Shown piece after piece: positions 26,138-35,297 of a stretch of DNA of 64,000 nt (the first letter of the stretch is position 1; the number at the start of each line of letters is the position of its first letter). This DNA comes from Xanthomonas sontii (GTDB taxonomy: Bacteria; Pseudomonadota; Gammaproteobacteria; Xanthomonadales; Xanthomonadaceae). A program made the position numbers and the translations under genes. The DNA lies in assembly GCF_040529055.1 (NCBI RefSeq), contig NZ_CP132342.1, positions 2,106,001-2,170,000 of the forward strand. Direction: 5' to 3'. The notes beneath the pieces are model-generated. The model was not told the origin of the DNA and did not search any database. It was given only the letters and a program-made list of their open reading frames with translations.

Positions 26138-27001
26138 TCAGCGCAGTCCCGACCAGCGCATGTAGGTCTCCACGATCTCCGTGCCCCAGAAGAAGGTGAT
26201 CCAGCCGGCGATCGCCAGATAGGGGCCGAACGGGATCGGCGTGGCGCGGTCGCGGCCCTTGGCCGCCAGCCACAGCGAGCCGAGGATCGCACCGACCAAG
26301 GAGGAGATCAGGATGGTCGGCAGGATGCCCTTCAGGCCGCACCAGGCGCCGATCGCGGCCAGCAGCTTGAAATCGCCATGGCCCATGCCTTCCTTGCCGG
26401 TGATCTGCTTGAACAGCCACCACACCGACCACAGCGAGAAGTAGCCGACCGCAGCGCCGAGCAGGGCGGGTTTGGCCGGCATGTACAGGTTGTCCATGCT
26501 GCCGATCAGGCCGAGCCACATCAGCGGCAGGGTCAACTGGTCCGGCAGCAGGCGCGTGCGCAGGTCGATGCCGGACAATGCCACCAGGAAACAACTGAAC
26601 ACGATCGCGCCGAAGCCCTGCCAGCCGAAGCCGAAGCGCCACACGCTGGCAACCACCAGCAGGCTGGTGAGCAGCTCCACCAGCGGGTACTGCGGCGAGA
26701 TCGGCGCATGGCAGTAGCGGCACTTGCCGCGCAGCGCCAGCCAGCTGAACAGCGGGATGTTTTCGAACCAGGCCAGCTTGTGCTTGCAGTGCGGGCAGTG
26801 CGACGGCTCCACCACGATGCCGGGCGGCGGCGGATCGTAGATGTCCGGCAGCTCCAGGATCTCGCGCGAATCGCGCTTCCACTGCCATTCCATGCGCCTG
26901 GGCATGCGCAGGATGACCACGTTGAGGAAGCTGCCCACCAGCAGGCCGAGCCCGGCCGCGGCCGGGAAGCCGAGGCCGGGGTGTTGATCGAGAAATGCCA
27001 T
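26138..27001 (-). CDS. pilD: Prepilin peptidase/N-methyltransferase PilD
   Basis: A 287-residue polytopic aspartic protease that cleaves type IV prepilin leaders after Gly and methylates the new N-terminal Phe; it also serves type II secretion pseudopilins. The N-terminal tetra-cysteine zinc motif (CPHCKHKLAWFENIP and CRYCHAPIS) and two catalytic aspartates (ALSGIDLRTRLLPDQ and the MGHGDFKLLAAIGAW region) are present, with about eight membrane helices. It lies between pilC (6 bp upstream) and coaE. Substrates include both pilins encoded at 28632 and 29130. Confidence 0.97.
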   Translation of the reverse strand: MAFLDQHPGLGFPAAAGLGLLVGSFLNVVILRMPRRMEWQWKRDSREILELPDIYDPPPPGIVVEPSHCPHCKHKLAWFENIPLFSWLALRGKCRYCHAPISPQYPLVELLTSLLVVASVWRFGFGWQGFGAIVFSCFLVALSGIDLRTRLLPDQLTLPLMWLGLIGSMDNLYMPAKPALLGAAVGYFSLWSVWWLFKQITGKEGMGHGDFKLLAAIGAWCGLKGILPTILISSLVGAILGSLWLAAKGRDRATPIPFGPYLAIAGWITFFWGTEIVETYMRWSGLR

Positions 27002-27007
27002 TAATGC

Positions 27008-28267
27008 TTATCCAACGACGGAGGCCAGCTTGAAGATCGGCAGGTACATGCCGATGACCATGCCGCCGACGATGGTGCCGATGAACACCATGATCAACGG
27101 CTCGATCAGGCTGCTCAAGGCATCGACCGCATTGTTCACTTCCTGCTCGAAGTACTCGGCGACCTTGAACAGCATGGCATCCAGCGCGCCGGCCTCTTCG
27201 CCGATCGCGGTCATCTGGATGACCATGTGCGGAAACAGATTGGTCTGCTTCATCGCCACATTGACCGGATAGCCGACCGCCACATCGTCACGCATGCGCA
27301 GTACAGCCGTCTCGTAGACGCTATTTCCGGTGGCGCCTGCGACGATGTCCAGGGCCTCCACCAGCGGTACACCGGCGCGGAAGGTCACCGCCAAGGTGCG
27401 CGAGAAACGCGCGACCGAGCTGTTGTGCATGATCTGGCCGATGATCGGCACCTTGAGCACCAGTCGGTCCATCCCATGCTGCATCGCAGGCGAACGTTTG
27501 TAGGCGAAGATGAAGCCGCCGATGGTGCCGACTAGCAAGAGCAACAGCATCCACCAGTACGACACCATGAAGCGCGATGCCGCGACGATCATCTGGGTGA
27601 AGGCCGGCAGTTCCGCACCGAAGCCTTTGAATACATCTTCGAACTGCGGTACGACCCAGACCAGCAGGATCGAGGTAACGATCAGGGCAACCGCCATCAC
27701 CATGGCCGGGTAGAACAAGGCCTTCTTGATCTTGCCCTTCAGGGCCTCGATGTTCTCCTTGTAGGTGGCAACCGTCTCCAGCACCGTTTCGAGTACGCCG
27801 GCACCTTCGCCGGCCTTGACCAGGTTGCGGTACAGCTCGTCGAACTGAACTGGATGCTTGCTGACCGCTTCATAGAGTGAGGAGCCGCCCTCGATATCGG
27901 TGCGGATCTGATCGACCATCTTCTTCATCCGCGGGTTCTTGTGCCCGCTGGCGATGATTTCCAGTGAGCCCACGATCGGGACGCCCGACTTCATCATCGT
28001 TGCCATCTGACGGCTGAAGAAGGCGATGTCCTTCGGGGTGATCTTTTTACCCGCTGCGCCAAACAGAGGCTTGGGTTTGGGTTTGACCACCGATGGCGTG
28101 ATGCCCTGGCGGCGCAGTTCTGCGCGCAACAAGTTGGCATTCTTGGCGATCTGCTCGCCCTTCATCTTGATGCCGCGCTTGTCGGTACCCTCCCAGACGA
28201 AGGGCACCTGTTGACTGGTATTGCGCGCGACTGGCTCTTTCTTGACTGCGCTGCGAGTTGCGGACAT
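27008..28267 (-). CDS. pilC: Type IV pilus inner-membrane platform protein PilC
   Basis: A 419-residue protein with the GspF/PilC duplication: two cytoplasmic four-helix domains (FFSRQMATMMKSGVPIVGSLEII and FSRTLAVTFRAGVPLVEALDIV) and three membrane helices. The N-terminal part (PFVWEGTDKRGIKMKGEQIA) is the usual start of PilC. The ATG at 28267 has GGGGGAGA upstream at good spacing and is preferred over upstream frames to 28363. PilC is the inner-membrane platform of the pilus motor, working with PilB. It starts the pilC-pilD-coaE run, opposite pilA. Confidence 0.96.
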   Translation of the reverse strand: MSATRSAVKKEPVARNTSQQVPFVWEGTDKRGIKMKGEQIAKNANLLRAELRRQGITPSVVKPKPKPLFGAAGKKITPKDIAFFSRQMATMMKSGVPIVGSLEIIASGHKNPRMKKMVDQIRTDIEGGSSLYEAVSKHPVQFDELYRNLVKAGEGAGVLETVLETVATYKENIEALKGKIKKALFYPAMVMAVALIVTSILLVWVVPQFEDVFKGFGAELPAFTQMIVAASRFMVSYWWMLLLLLVGTIGGFIFAYKRSPAMQHGMDRLVLKVPIIGQIMHNSSVARFSRTLAVTFRAGVPLVEALDIVAGATGNSVYETAVLRMRDDVAVGYPVNVAMKQTNLFPHMVIQMTAIGEEAGALDAMLFKVAEYFEQEVNNAVDALSSLIEPLIMVFIGTIVGGMVIGMYLPIFKLASVVG

Positions 28268-28517
28268 CAGGTCGTCTCCCCCGTCCGGCCATCCCCGGGC
28301 GGACATGCCAAGCATGGTATCGGTTTCCTGGGCGTCTGACACCCGTAGGTGCCGCGTCGACACGGCCCCCTGTCCCCTGATGTGACCTTCAGCGTCACTT
28401 TTTGCCGAAATTTGGCAGATGGCTCATTCTGTCGCAGATTGTCGATTTATCTGCCTCTCGCCCTACGCGCTAGGGCATGATGCGCCACGAGGCATGGAGC
28501 CGGATGGCGTGAGAAGT

Positions 28518-28532
28518 TGGCACGCCGTCTGC
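28518..28532 (+). promoter_or_regulatory. Sigma-54 (RpoN) promoter of pilA
   Basis: TGGCACGCCGTCTGC matches the -24/-12 consensus TGGCACG-N4-TTGC with one mismatch and correct spacing of the GG and GC elements. It lies 100 bp before the pilA ATG, leaving a leader of roughly 85 nt. pilA genes are classically RpoN-dependent and activated by PilR, which is encoded at 37378-38766. Confidence 0.88.
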
Positions 28533-28631
28533 TTCTATCACCTCGCACGTGGCGCTTCGCCGCGGCGCTCGGGGAGTATGATCCGCGGGCGAGTGCCTAC
28601 CACCACCTCATTCCATCTCTAGGGGTTCACA

Positions 28632-29024
28632 ATGAAGAAGCAGCAGGGCTTTACCCTGATCGAACTGATGATCGTGGTCGCGATCATCGCCATCCTGGCC
28701 GCCATCGCGCTGCCGATGTATCAGGACTACGTCGCCAAGTCGCAGGCCACCGCTGGTCTGGCCGAAATCACCCCGGGCAAGACCCAGTTCGAGGTGAAGA
28801 AGAACGAGGGTAGCACCCTCAGCACGCCGGCCCAGATCGGTTTGGCCTCGAGCACGACCCGTTGCACCATCGCCGTGACCGACACCACGATTGCCTGCAC
28901 CCTGAAGGGCAATGCGGCGAAGATCGCCAATAAGACGGTCACTCTGACCCGTACTGCCAGCACCGGCACCTGGGCTTGCAGCTCGTCGGTCGACGCCAAG
29001 TACAAGCCGACCGGCTGCAGCTGA
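28632..29024 (+). CDS. pilA: Major type IV pilin PilA
   Basis: A 130-residue type IVa prepilin. A six-residue leader (MKKQQG) is followed by the class-III cleavage site [23 protein letters not shown] with the required Glu5 of the mature pilin. The C-terminal globular domain has the disulfide loop near [17 protein letters not shown]. The protein ends in Ser, the residue glycosylated by TfpO in some Pseudomonas pilins; whether this applies here is unknown. AGGGG lies 6 nt before the ATG; a sigma-54 promoter is upstream and a strong terminator follows. Confidence 0.97.
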   Translation: MKKQQGFTLIELMIVVAIIAILAAIALPMYQDYVAKSQATAGLAEITPGKTQFEVKKNEGSTLSTPAQIGLASSTTRCTIAVTDTTIACTLKGNAAKIANKTVTLTRTASTGTWACSSSVDAKYKPTGCS

Positions 29025-29047
29025 TTCGCGTCTGATGCACAAAAAAA

Positions 29048-29073
29048 GCCCCGGACATCGGGGCTTTTTTTTT
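29048..29073 (+). terminator. Rho-independent terminator of pilA
   Basis: GCCCCG (29048-29053), loop GACAT, CGGGGC (29059-29064), followed by nine T and preceded by seven A, so it may work on both strands. It isolates pilA from the second pilin gene. Confidence 0.95.
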
Positions 29074-29129
29074 CTCTGCGGTTCTAGGATGACTGGTGAC
29101 GGCTACCTATGAGTGCGCATTGGGGGGGT

Positions 29130-29555
29130 ATGAAGCAACGTGCGGTGCATGGTTTTACGTTGATCGAGTTGATGATCGTTGTGGCCATCATCGCGGTCCT
29201 GTCCGCCATCGCCTTACCTATTTACATGGACTATCTGGCAAAAGCGCAGGCGGTTGCTGCTTTGCGCGAAATTACAATCGGGAAGGCTGCGTACGAATCG
29301 CTGGTCGCGAGGGGCGCTGGAGTGGATGAATATAGTGCGCAGGGGGTGAGTCTTCAGGCGAGCAGTGTCCGTTGCAATGCGATCATGGTTGCCGCGCCAG
29401 CGGAGGGCGTGACGCATGCTATCGTGTGCAGGATGAATGGCGGAGCTGATATTCAGGATAAGGAAATGCGCTGGGACCGTGCGGCAGAAGGTGGATGGGT
29501 ATGCAGTAGTTCGGCCCGGCAGAAATATATTCCGATGGAATGCAGGGCTGATTGA
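29130..29555 (+). CDS. Second type IV pilin, PilA paralogue
   Basis: A 141-residue prepilin with leader MKQRAVHG and cleavage site [23 protein letters not shown]; Glu5 is kept. The globular part differs strongly from PilA (AAYESLVARGAGVDEYSAQG; C-terminal WVCSSSARQKYIPMECRAD) but keeps the terminal disulfide pair. GGGGGGG just upstream supports ATG 29130 rather than 29109, which would lengthen the leader to 15 residues. Composition is less GC-rich than pilA, suggesting separate acquisition. It lies after the pilA terminator and so needs its own promoter or read-through. It may be an alternative major pilin. Confidence 0.92.
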   Translation: MKQRAVHGFTLIELMIVVAIIAVLSAIALPIYMDYLAKAQAVAALREITIGKAAYESLVARGAGVDEYSAQGVSLQASSVRCNAIMVAAPAEGVTHAIVCRMNGGADIQDKEMRWDRAAEGGWVCSSSARQKYIPMECRAD

Positions 29556-29583
29556 GTGGGTTCTCTATTTTGATTCGGGCTAC

Positions 29584-31422
29584 ATGATGAAGCGCCTGCA
29601 TTTCTTCTGCTTGCTGAGCTTGGTCGCCGTCTTGGGGTGCGTTGTGTTCGTGCCAGGGCTGTCGGGGGGGTTCTTGTTCGACGATTACCAGGCGGTCGTC
29701 GAAAACGGCTCCATCATGCTCAAGGCCATCACGCTCCATGGGTTGTGGGAGGCTGCGCACGCCTATGGAGGTCCAATTGGACGACCTATCGCGACCTTGA
29801 GTCTGGCGCTCGGCTATTGGATGCACGGTATGGATCCCGGAGCCTACAAGGAAGGGAATCTTTTGCTGCACGCTTTCAACATCGTGCTGGTAGGGGTACT
29901 TCTGCGTCGTCTCTTCGCGCTTGCGTGGCCGGCCGAGTCCGATCGAAATCAAGCGATCGCCAGTATTCTGGTGTCATTGGCCTGGGGCGTGCACCCTTTG
30001 CAAGTCTCCTCCGTTCTTTATGTGGTCCAAAGAATGGAGTTGCTGGGGAACTTCTTTCTTCTTTTGTCGCTGATTGCATATGTTTCGGCGCGCACCCGGC
30101 AGATGGCTGGAGTCCGCGGTGGCGCCATGCTCGCGCTGTCTTTCGTATTCCTTGTGCTGGGAGTTTTATCCAAAGAAAACGCCGCTCAGATGCCGGTCTA
30201 TGCCTTTGTCATCGAATTGGCGTTGATGCGGTTTAGTGCGCAAGACCGCCGTCTGCAGAAGGCCATAAAGGTGGCCTACGGTTCGGTCTTTGCTGTGGGG
30301 GCTGTGGTTTTCTTTGGCTTCTTGCTGCCACATATTTCCGGGCAGTTCGCGATGCGCGATTTCACTATGTGGGAACGGGTGATGACGCAGTTTCGTGTTC
30401 TTCCCGAATACATGTACTGGATGGTCTGGCCTTCTCCGGGGAACTTGACGTTCTATCACGACGATGTCGCGCCTTCGCACGGCATGTTTCAGCCTATTAC
30501 GACGTTTCTAGGGTTAGTGTTCTTGGGGGGATTGGTCTCGATTGGTATCCTGGCACGTCGAAAGGCGCCGCTGGTGAGCCTGGGAGTGGGATTTTTTTTC
30601 GCGTCACATCTCATCACCAGTGCGCCCTTGGCCCTGGAGCTCGTGTTTGAGCATCGAAACTATCTTGCGTTGCTTGGCCCATTGTTGGTAGCGACTGAGT
30701 TGGTGCGGTGGCTGGTCAGCATCCGCATGCATATGGTTGCATTCGTTCTGATTGGTGCCTGTATCGCGGGTCTTGCTTTTGCGACCTTCTTGCGGAGTTC
30801 GGTGTGGGGAAACCCCGCGCTTTTTGCGAACTCTGCGGTGATCGACAATAAGAACTCCTCGCGAGCGTCCTATGAGTTGGCCAGTATCTATATGGAGCGC
30901 TCTGGCGATGAGGTCGATTCCATCAACTACACGTTGGCAATGGCAGAACTGGCGAGGGCATCGATCCTGCCTCGTTCTTCGCCATTGCCCGAGCAGGCCA
31001 TGATATTGATCAACGCGAAAGCCGGCAGGCCAGTCAATCCAGAATGGCAAGCCAGGATTGTCCGGAAGTTCGAGGCCAGGCCGCTAGGTCCGCAGGAATT
31101 CAGTGCGTTCTATGCGTTGCATAGTGAACGCATGGATGGCACACCGGTATCGGATCAGCTTTTGAAAACGATAAGCGAGATCTATGTGCGTCGGCAGCCA
31201 GAACTGCTGGACGCGCATTTGCTGTATGCCGATTACGCCGGCCGGATACTGCGTGATCCCGGCCTGGCGGCAAGGGAATACTGCGCCGCGATCCAGATAA
31301 AGCATGATTCCGCTTATGATGAGCGTCTCGTCGCGTCGCTGGTTGAACAAGGGCGGATTGAAGAGGCGAGGCTCGTCGCCCCGTGTATTGCTAGGAAAAA
31401 TGGCGCCCTGGTCAAGCGCTAG
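29584..31422 (+). CDS. Polytopic membrane protein, possible pilin glycosyltransferase
   Basis: A 612-residue protein with about 10-12 membrane helices over residues 1-410 and a soluble C-terminal region with TPR-like helices. An early acidic pair after TM1 (GLSGGFLFDDYQAV) and the overall build suggest a GT-C glycosyltransferase using a lipid-linked sugar, as in PilO/TfpW-type pilin glycosyltransferases encoded right after pilin genes. The helical C-terminus (ASYELASIYMERSG; LLDAHLLYADYAGRIL) resembles that of other pilin-locus GT-C proteins. It starts 28 bp after the second pilin and is AT-richer than housekeeping genes. The glycosyltransferase role is inferred from topology and position. 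Confidence 0.75.
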   Translation: MMKRLHFFCLLSLVAVLGCVVFVPGLSGGFLFDDYQAVVENGSIMLKAITLHGLWEAAHAYGGPIGRPIATLSLALGYWMHGMDPGAYKEGNLLLHAFNIVLVGVLLRRLFALAWPAESDRNQAIASILVSLAWGVHPLQVSSVLYVVQRMELLGNFFLLLSLIAYVSARTRQMAGVRGGAMLALSFVFLVLGVLSKENAAQMPVYAFVIELALMRFSAQDRRLQKAIKVAYGSVFAVGAVVFFGFLLPHISGQFAMRDFTMWERVMTQFRVLPEYMYWMVWPSPGNLTFYHDDVAPSHGMFQPITTFLGLVFLGGLVSIGILARRKAPLVSLGVGFFFASHLITSAPLALELVFEHRNYLALLGPLLVATELVRWLVSIRMHMVAFVLIGACIAGLAFATFLRSSVWGNPALFANSAVIDNKNSSRASYELASIYMERSGDEVDSINYTLAMAELARASILPRSSPLPEQAMILINAKAGRPVNPEWQARIVRKFEARPLGPQEFSAFYALHSERMDGTPVSDQLLKTISEIYVRRQPELLDAHLLYADYAGRILRDPGLAAREYCAAIQIKHDSAYDERLVASLVEQGRIEEARLVAPCIARKNGALVKR

Positions 31423-31506
31423 GGAGCGGAGGAGACGGGCTAATCCCTAGCATGCGCTTGATGGCGCCGCTAGCGGGCTAGCTTGTCGCTACAGGTTGGT
31501 GTGCGT

Positions 31507-32685
31507 TCAATATCTCATCAGATGCTGCCAGCGCCTGACAATTTGCGATGGTCCGAGATGTTTTTGGTAGTAGATTGGGCCGGCGCCCGCCAGCGAGGAA
31601 CGCAGCTCCCCATCGGCGACCAGCGTTTTAAGGCCTGTGGCAATCTCTTCCGGTATGGCAGACGTGAAAAAAGCCGGGATCGGGGGGGTAGAATCTGGTA
31701 AGCCATGATCCCGTTGCGTAATGATAGGCTTGCCGGCGGCCAGCGCGATGTAGATTTTGAAGGGGAGCACGCGCCCGGATTTCCCGGGGCCGCCAAAGAC
31801 GCCGAGACATATGTCGGAATCCTCGATTTGACGCGCCAGCTCTTCGGTTGGCAGCCACCGGCGTATCCAAGTGACGTTTGGGTGTTGGGCCAGATAGGGT
31901 TCCGCCTCCGGCGCGGCCTGTCCATCCCCGATCAATACGAATTCCATGTCGCTCCGGTCGTGCAGGAGTGCGATTGCCTGTGCGATCTTGGTCGTGCCCT
32001 GCAACGGGACGAACGTCCCGAAGAAGAGGATCCTGGTAGCGCGTGGCGCTTGCATCCCGGTGACCAAAGGGCGCGGCGGGATTGTCTCTTCCATGGCAAG
32101 CGGAATCGCCTGGATGCGGTGCCGTGCCACGCCGAACGTCGCTGCTATATGATCGGCGTTCTTGTTGGTATCAACGATTAGTCCGTTGGCGCATCTCAAG
32201 GCGCGTGATTCGAATCGCAGCACCAGGTGCGATAGCCATCCTTCCGCTTTTCCACCTAATCCGCGATCCTGGTAGAGCGTGTCCCACATGGTGATGTAGG
32301 CGTCGCATAGGTATGTCGCCCGTAGGCGCTGCGGGATCCAGGAGAGTATCCATAGCAGCAAGGCTCCAGGATAGGGAATGTAGATCAGGTCATTGCGCCG
32401 CGTAACCAGCAGGATCTTGATGGCCGACGCCATGTTCTGAAACGCGAGCTTGCCAAGGGCGATCGCCGCCTTTGGGAGTGGAAGTCGTGTCAGTTTCCAC
32501 AAATGGAAGTCTTCGGGGAGCCAGTTGCACAAGTCGACGATGTCTATGCCGGCTTCTCTAAGAATACGCAGCGTGTTCCATGCGTTGGGATACCCGCTGC
32601 CCCGGAGCGCAACACCGCCGACAACAAGTCTCCGATGCATGTTGTTTGATGTGGCGCCTTCGCTTTGGGGGCCTGGAGATGTCAC
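31507..32685 (-). CDS. GT4-type glycosyltransferase
   Basis: A 392-residue GT-B-fold enzyme. The N-terminal half (VVGGVALRGSGYPNAWNTLRILREAGIDI) is an acceptor-binding Rossmann domain; the C-terminal half has ILFFGTFVPLQGTTKIAQAI, FVLIGDGQAAPEAEPYL, and the nucleotide-sugar loop LGVFGGPGKSGRVLPFKIYIALAAGKPIIT, the equivalent of the GT4 E-x7-E region. Its start overlaps the flippase-like gene stop by four bases (ATGA). As the last gene of a four-gene minus-strand cassette it probably adds a sugar to a lipid-linked or surface glycan. Confidence 0.85.
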   Translation of the reverse strand: MTSPGPQSEGATSNNMHRRLVVGGVALRGSGYPNAWNTLRILREAGIDIVDLCNWLPEDFHLWKLTRLPLPKAAIALGKLAFQNMASAIKILLVTRRNDLIYIPYPGALLLWILSWIPQRLRATYLCDAYITMWDTLYQDRGLGGKAEGWLSHLVLRFESRALRCANGLIVDTNKNADHIAATFGVARHRIQAIPLAMEETIPPRPLVTGMQAPRATRILFFGTFVPLQGTTKIAQAIALLHDRSDMEFVLIGDGQAAPEAEPYLAQHPNVTWIRRWLPTEELARQIEDSDICLGVFGGPGKSGRVLPFKIYIALAAGKPIITQRDHGLPDSTPPIPAFFTSAIPEEIATGLKTLVADGELRSSLAGAGPIYYQKHLGPSQIVRRWQHLMRY

Positions 32686-33632
32686 TGGATGCGGTTCTCG
32701 GCGCGTAAAGGGCGATTCGTCGCTAGGGAAAGCAGGAAGACAAGAAGATCTCCCAGGATGCTGGCGGCTCTAGTCAGGAGTACAAGCAGCACGATCTTTT
32801 CCTGATTGTGTTGGTTCTCCAGGATCAGCAGCATGATGCCTTCGCGTGCGCCTAACCCTGCGGGTGCGCCAGGTGCAAGGAATCCAAGTGTCCAGGAAAG
32901 CGCGAAGGCCGCGGTTGCCATGGCAAGGTCAACATCTGCTCCTAGACTCTGGGACAGCAGCCATATTCCCGCTCCGACGGCGAGAAAGTTGGCGGCGTAG
33001 GCTGATAGGGCTGTCAGCGCGGTCGTCGGTCCTGGTAAGCCTCCGGCCCTCCCAAGCATTCTGAGTATCCATCGATTGCTTTGCTCAAGCGATCTCGCCC
33101 GCAGATCCAGACAGAGCAGAGCTGTACCTACAAAGGCTGCGCACGTAAGAGCGTAGAGCGTTCGGGTGTGGCCGTGCGAGGCAAGTGCCTGCACGCCGCT
33201 TGGCGATAGCGCTAATGCGACAGTACCCACGCATAGGCTCGCGGCTACCGTGAGGAGCGCCTCTTGGCCGGCGCTTGCAACATAGCTCTTAGTGGTGACG
33301 CCTTCCCTCATAGCCAGTGCGGCGCGCGATATATGTTGAAAGATATTGCCGGGTACATATTTGGCCAACTGGGTCAAACCGATAATTCTGATGAGCAGGA
33401 CTGTTGGATATGTTTGGTTTTGTCTTGCCAGTAATTGCTTCCACGCAAAGCCCGTCAGTGGATAGATCAGGCAATAGCAGGTGGTGGCGGCAAGGATGCC
33501 AATGACAATCTCCCGGTTCGCCAGTGCTTCGCCGATTTGCTTAATGCCAAGAGTTGTGGCCGCAAACCACAACACATAGAGTCCCAACGCTGCCGTTAGT
33601 AGTCTGGATGTCCAGCGCCAGAAGGATTTCAT
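32682..33632 (-). CDS. Polytopic membrane protein, LPG-synthase/UPF0104 type
   Basis: A 316-residue inner-membrane protein with about eight helices. The pattern LTQLAKYVPGNIFQHISRAALAMREG and FLAPGAPAGLGAREGIMLLI is that of the lysylphosphatidylglycerol-synthase transmembrane region superfamily (AglD-like), proteins often found with glycosyltransferases and suspected to move or anchor lipid-linked sugars. It overlaps the genes on both sides by four bases, so the cassette is translationally coupled. Precise role unknown. Confidence 0.85.
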   Translation of the reverse strand: MKSFWRWTSRLLTAALGLYVLWFAATTLGIKQIGEALANREIVIGILAATTCYCLIYPLTGFAWKQLLARQNQTYPTVLLIRIIGLTQLAKYVPGNIFQHISRAALAMREGVTTKSYVASAGQEALLTVAASLCVGTVALALSPSGVQALASHGHTRTLYALTCAAFVGTALLCLDLRARSLEQSNRWILRMLGRAGGLPGPTTALTALSAYAANFLAVGAGIWLLSQSLGADVDLAMATAAFALSWTLGFLAPGAPAGLGAREGIMLLILENQHNQEKIVLLVLLTRAASILGDLLVFLLSLATNRPLRAENRIQ

Positions 33633-34417
33633 CGCTTCCTAGCAGCGATCAGGTAGCCGCTGCCCCAGTCCGTGTTGCGCGCAAGCGACTGCATCACCAC
33701 TGCTGCGTGCAAACCGATGCGTCCCGGTAACGACGTGATCAGCGTGGCCAAGCGGGAATAATCGCGTCGGTCGATTCCGCTGGCGTGTGTCGCTGCTAGT
33801 TTTGACAGATCGCCACGCTCCTCGATCATTCTCCGATAGCTGAATTCCCCCACCCACTCGGTCAGGTTTGCGGCAGGGAAGCCGTAGCATTCGAAATGTA
33901 CACAGTCCAGTTGCTGAGATTCGAGCAGGCGCGTGAGGCCAACGCGATCGTACCGGCGCCAATGGCCGGCCCATTCATCACCGGCGCCCCAGCGTTGGGG
34001 ATGCGCTGGTACAGATAGGACCATAGTGCCACCCGGGGCTAGCCATTGGTTCCATTCCTCCAGGGCTGCACCATCGTGCTCGATGTGCTCGAGTACGTCG
34101 AAAGCGCAGACGACCGTGAATTTTTCGGCCCAGCTTTCGTCAGCCTTTTCTTCTATCGTATGTCGTTCTTGATCGAGTGTCGCAATCGTTCTCGCTATCG
34201 CAAGTGCTGATTCTGAACTCTCCAGCCCAGTTGTCTGAAATCCGAGCCGATCGAAGTCACATAGCAGGGCGCCAGCGCCGCACCCCACTTCCAACAGATT
34301 TCCTCGCGGCAAGTCCTTTACGATATCGAGAACTCTCGCTCTCCGGAGCAAATAGCGGATGGGTGGGGTCCATCCTGCTTCGGGGGCAAAAATGCCCAGC
34401 GATGTCGAATAAATCAT
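33629..34417 (-). CDS. Class I SAM-dependent methyltransferase
   Basis: A 262-residue methyltransferase with motif I LLEVGCGAGALLCDF, post-I Glu in TGLESSESAL, FTVVCAFDVLEHIEHD and LAPGGTMVLSVPAHPQRWGAGDEWAGHWRRYDR. The last stretch is common in methyltransferases of surface-polysaccharide and lipid-glycan clusters. The C-terminal part contains amphipathic segments that could touch the membrane. It sits between the GT2 and flippase-like genes, overlapping the latter by four bases, so it probably methylates a sugar or lipid carrier intermediate of this cassette. Confidence 0.9.
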   Translation of the reverse strand: MIYSTSLGIFAPEAGWTPPIRYLLRRARVLDIVKDLPRGNLLEVGCGAGALLCDFDRLGFQTTGLESSESALAIARTIATLDQERHTIEEKADESWAEKFTVVCAFDVLEHIEHDGAALEEWNQWLAPGGTMVLSVPAHPQRWGAGDEWAGHWRRYDRVGLTRLLESQQLDCVHFECYGFPAANLTEWVGEFSYRRMIEERGDLSKLAATHASGIDRRDYSRLATLITSLPGRIGLHAAVVMQSLARNTDWGSGYLIAARKR

Positions 34418-34439
34418 GGCTTCTGCTTTGGAGAGAGCG

Positions 34440-35297
34440 TCAATGGTCGCGGCGGTAGGTCAAATTGGTGATTTGCTCTGAGATCAGTCCGATCAGAAAA
34501 ACGATTACTGCTGCGCTGAACAGCAGCGTGCTCATGTTGGTGAAGCGGTGCATCGTTGCGAACGTGTAGCCGTAGTAAGCCAGTCCAGTGACGAAGAAGG
34601 CGACGGAGACCGGAACGAACAACTTCAGTGGCGAGTACAGCGTGGCGATCTTGAAGATAATGAGCAGGAACCGGATGCCGTCTTTCAATGGCCGGATATG
34701 GCTTCCCGTCCCGACGCGCTTTGCTACCGGAATAGGGACATATGCAACGGGATAGGCGCTTCGGAAGAAGGCCATGGTGCTTGTGGTGGGGTAGCTGAAG
34801 CCGTTGGGAAGCAGATGCAGGAACTCGCGAAATCGTTCTGCGCGGACGGCACGGAAGCCCGAGGTGAGATCCTTGACCTGGAAGCCTGTCATGCGGCTCG
34901 CCAGCCAGTTGTAGAAACGGTTGGCGAAGCCGCGATGAATGCTGGCCTGCCCGCTACGGTCACGTGCCCCAACGACCATGTCGTAACCCGCATCGAGCAT
35001 CGTCAGGAGCTTGGGGATGTCTTGGGGGTCGTGTTGTCCATCCGCATCCATGAATACCAGGATGTCGCCGGTTGCTGCGCGCGCACCACGTTTGATTGCG
35101 GCGCCATTGCCCATGGAGTAGGGGCTGCCAAGTACCCGTGCGCCGTGATCTCGTGCAACTTGGGCGGTCGCATCGGTGGAACCGTCATCGACGACGATGA
35201 CCTCCGCTTCCGGTAGGCAGTCGCGCAGCTTTGGCAGCGTGCGTGCCAATCCTGCGACCTCGTTCTTGGCTGGAAGAATAATGCTGATTCTGTCCAC
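34440..35297 (-). CDS. GT2 glycosyltransferase, dolichol-phosphate-mannose-synthase-like
   Basis: A 285-residue GT-A enzyme with two C-terminal membrane helices. The catalytic domain shows ISIILPAKNEVAGLARTLPKL, VIVVDDGSTDATAQVA, ILVFMDADGQHDPQDI (DxD) and the DLTSGFRAVRAERF acceptor loop; the tail (LFVPVSVAFFVTGLAYYGY; STLLFSAAVIVFLIGLIS) anchors it. Such proteins move a hexose from a nucleotide onto polyprenyl phosphate, giving the donor used by GT-C enzymes like the protein at 29584-31422. Start choice: GTG 35297 has AGGGG 8 nt upstream; ATG 35351 would add 18 residues. It heads the minus-strand cassette. Confidence 0.9.
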   Translation of the reverse strand: MDRISIILPAKNEVAGLARTLPKLRDCLPEAEVIVVDDGSTDATAQVARDHGARVLGSPYSMGNGAAIKRGARAATGDILVFMDADGQHDPQDIPKLLTMLDAGYDMVVGARDRSGQASIHRGFANRFYNWLASRMTGFQVKDLTSGFRAVRAERFREFLHLLPNGFSYPTTSTMAFFRSAYPVAYVPIPVAKRVGTGSHIRPLKDGIRFLLIIFKIATLYSPLKLFVPVSVAFFVTGLAYYGYTFATMHRFTNMSTLLFSAAVIVFLIGLISEQITNLTYRRDH

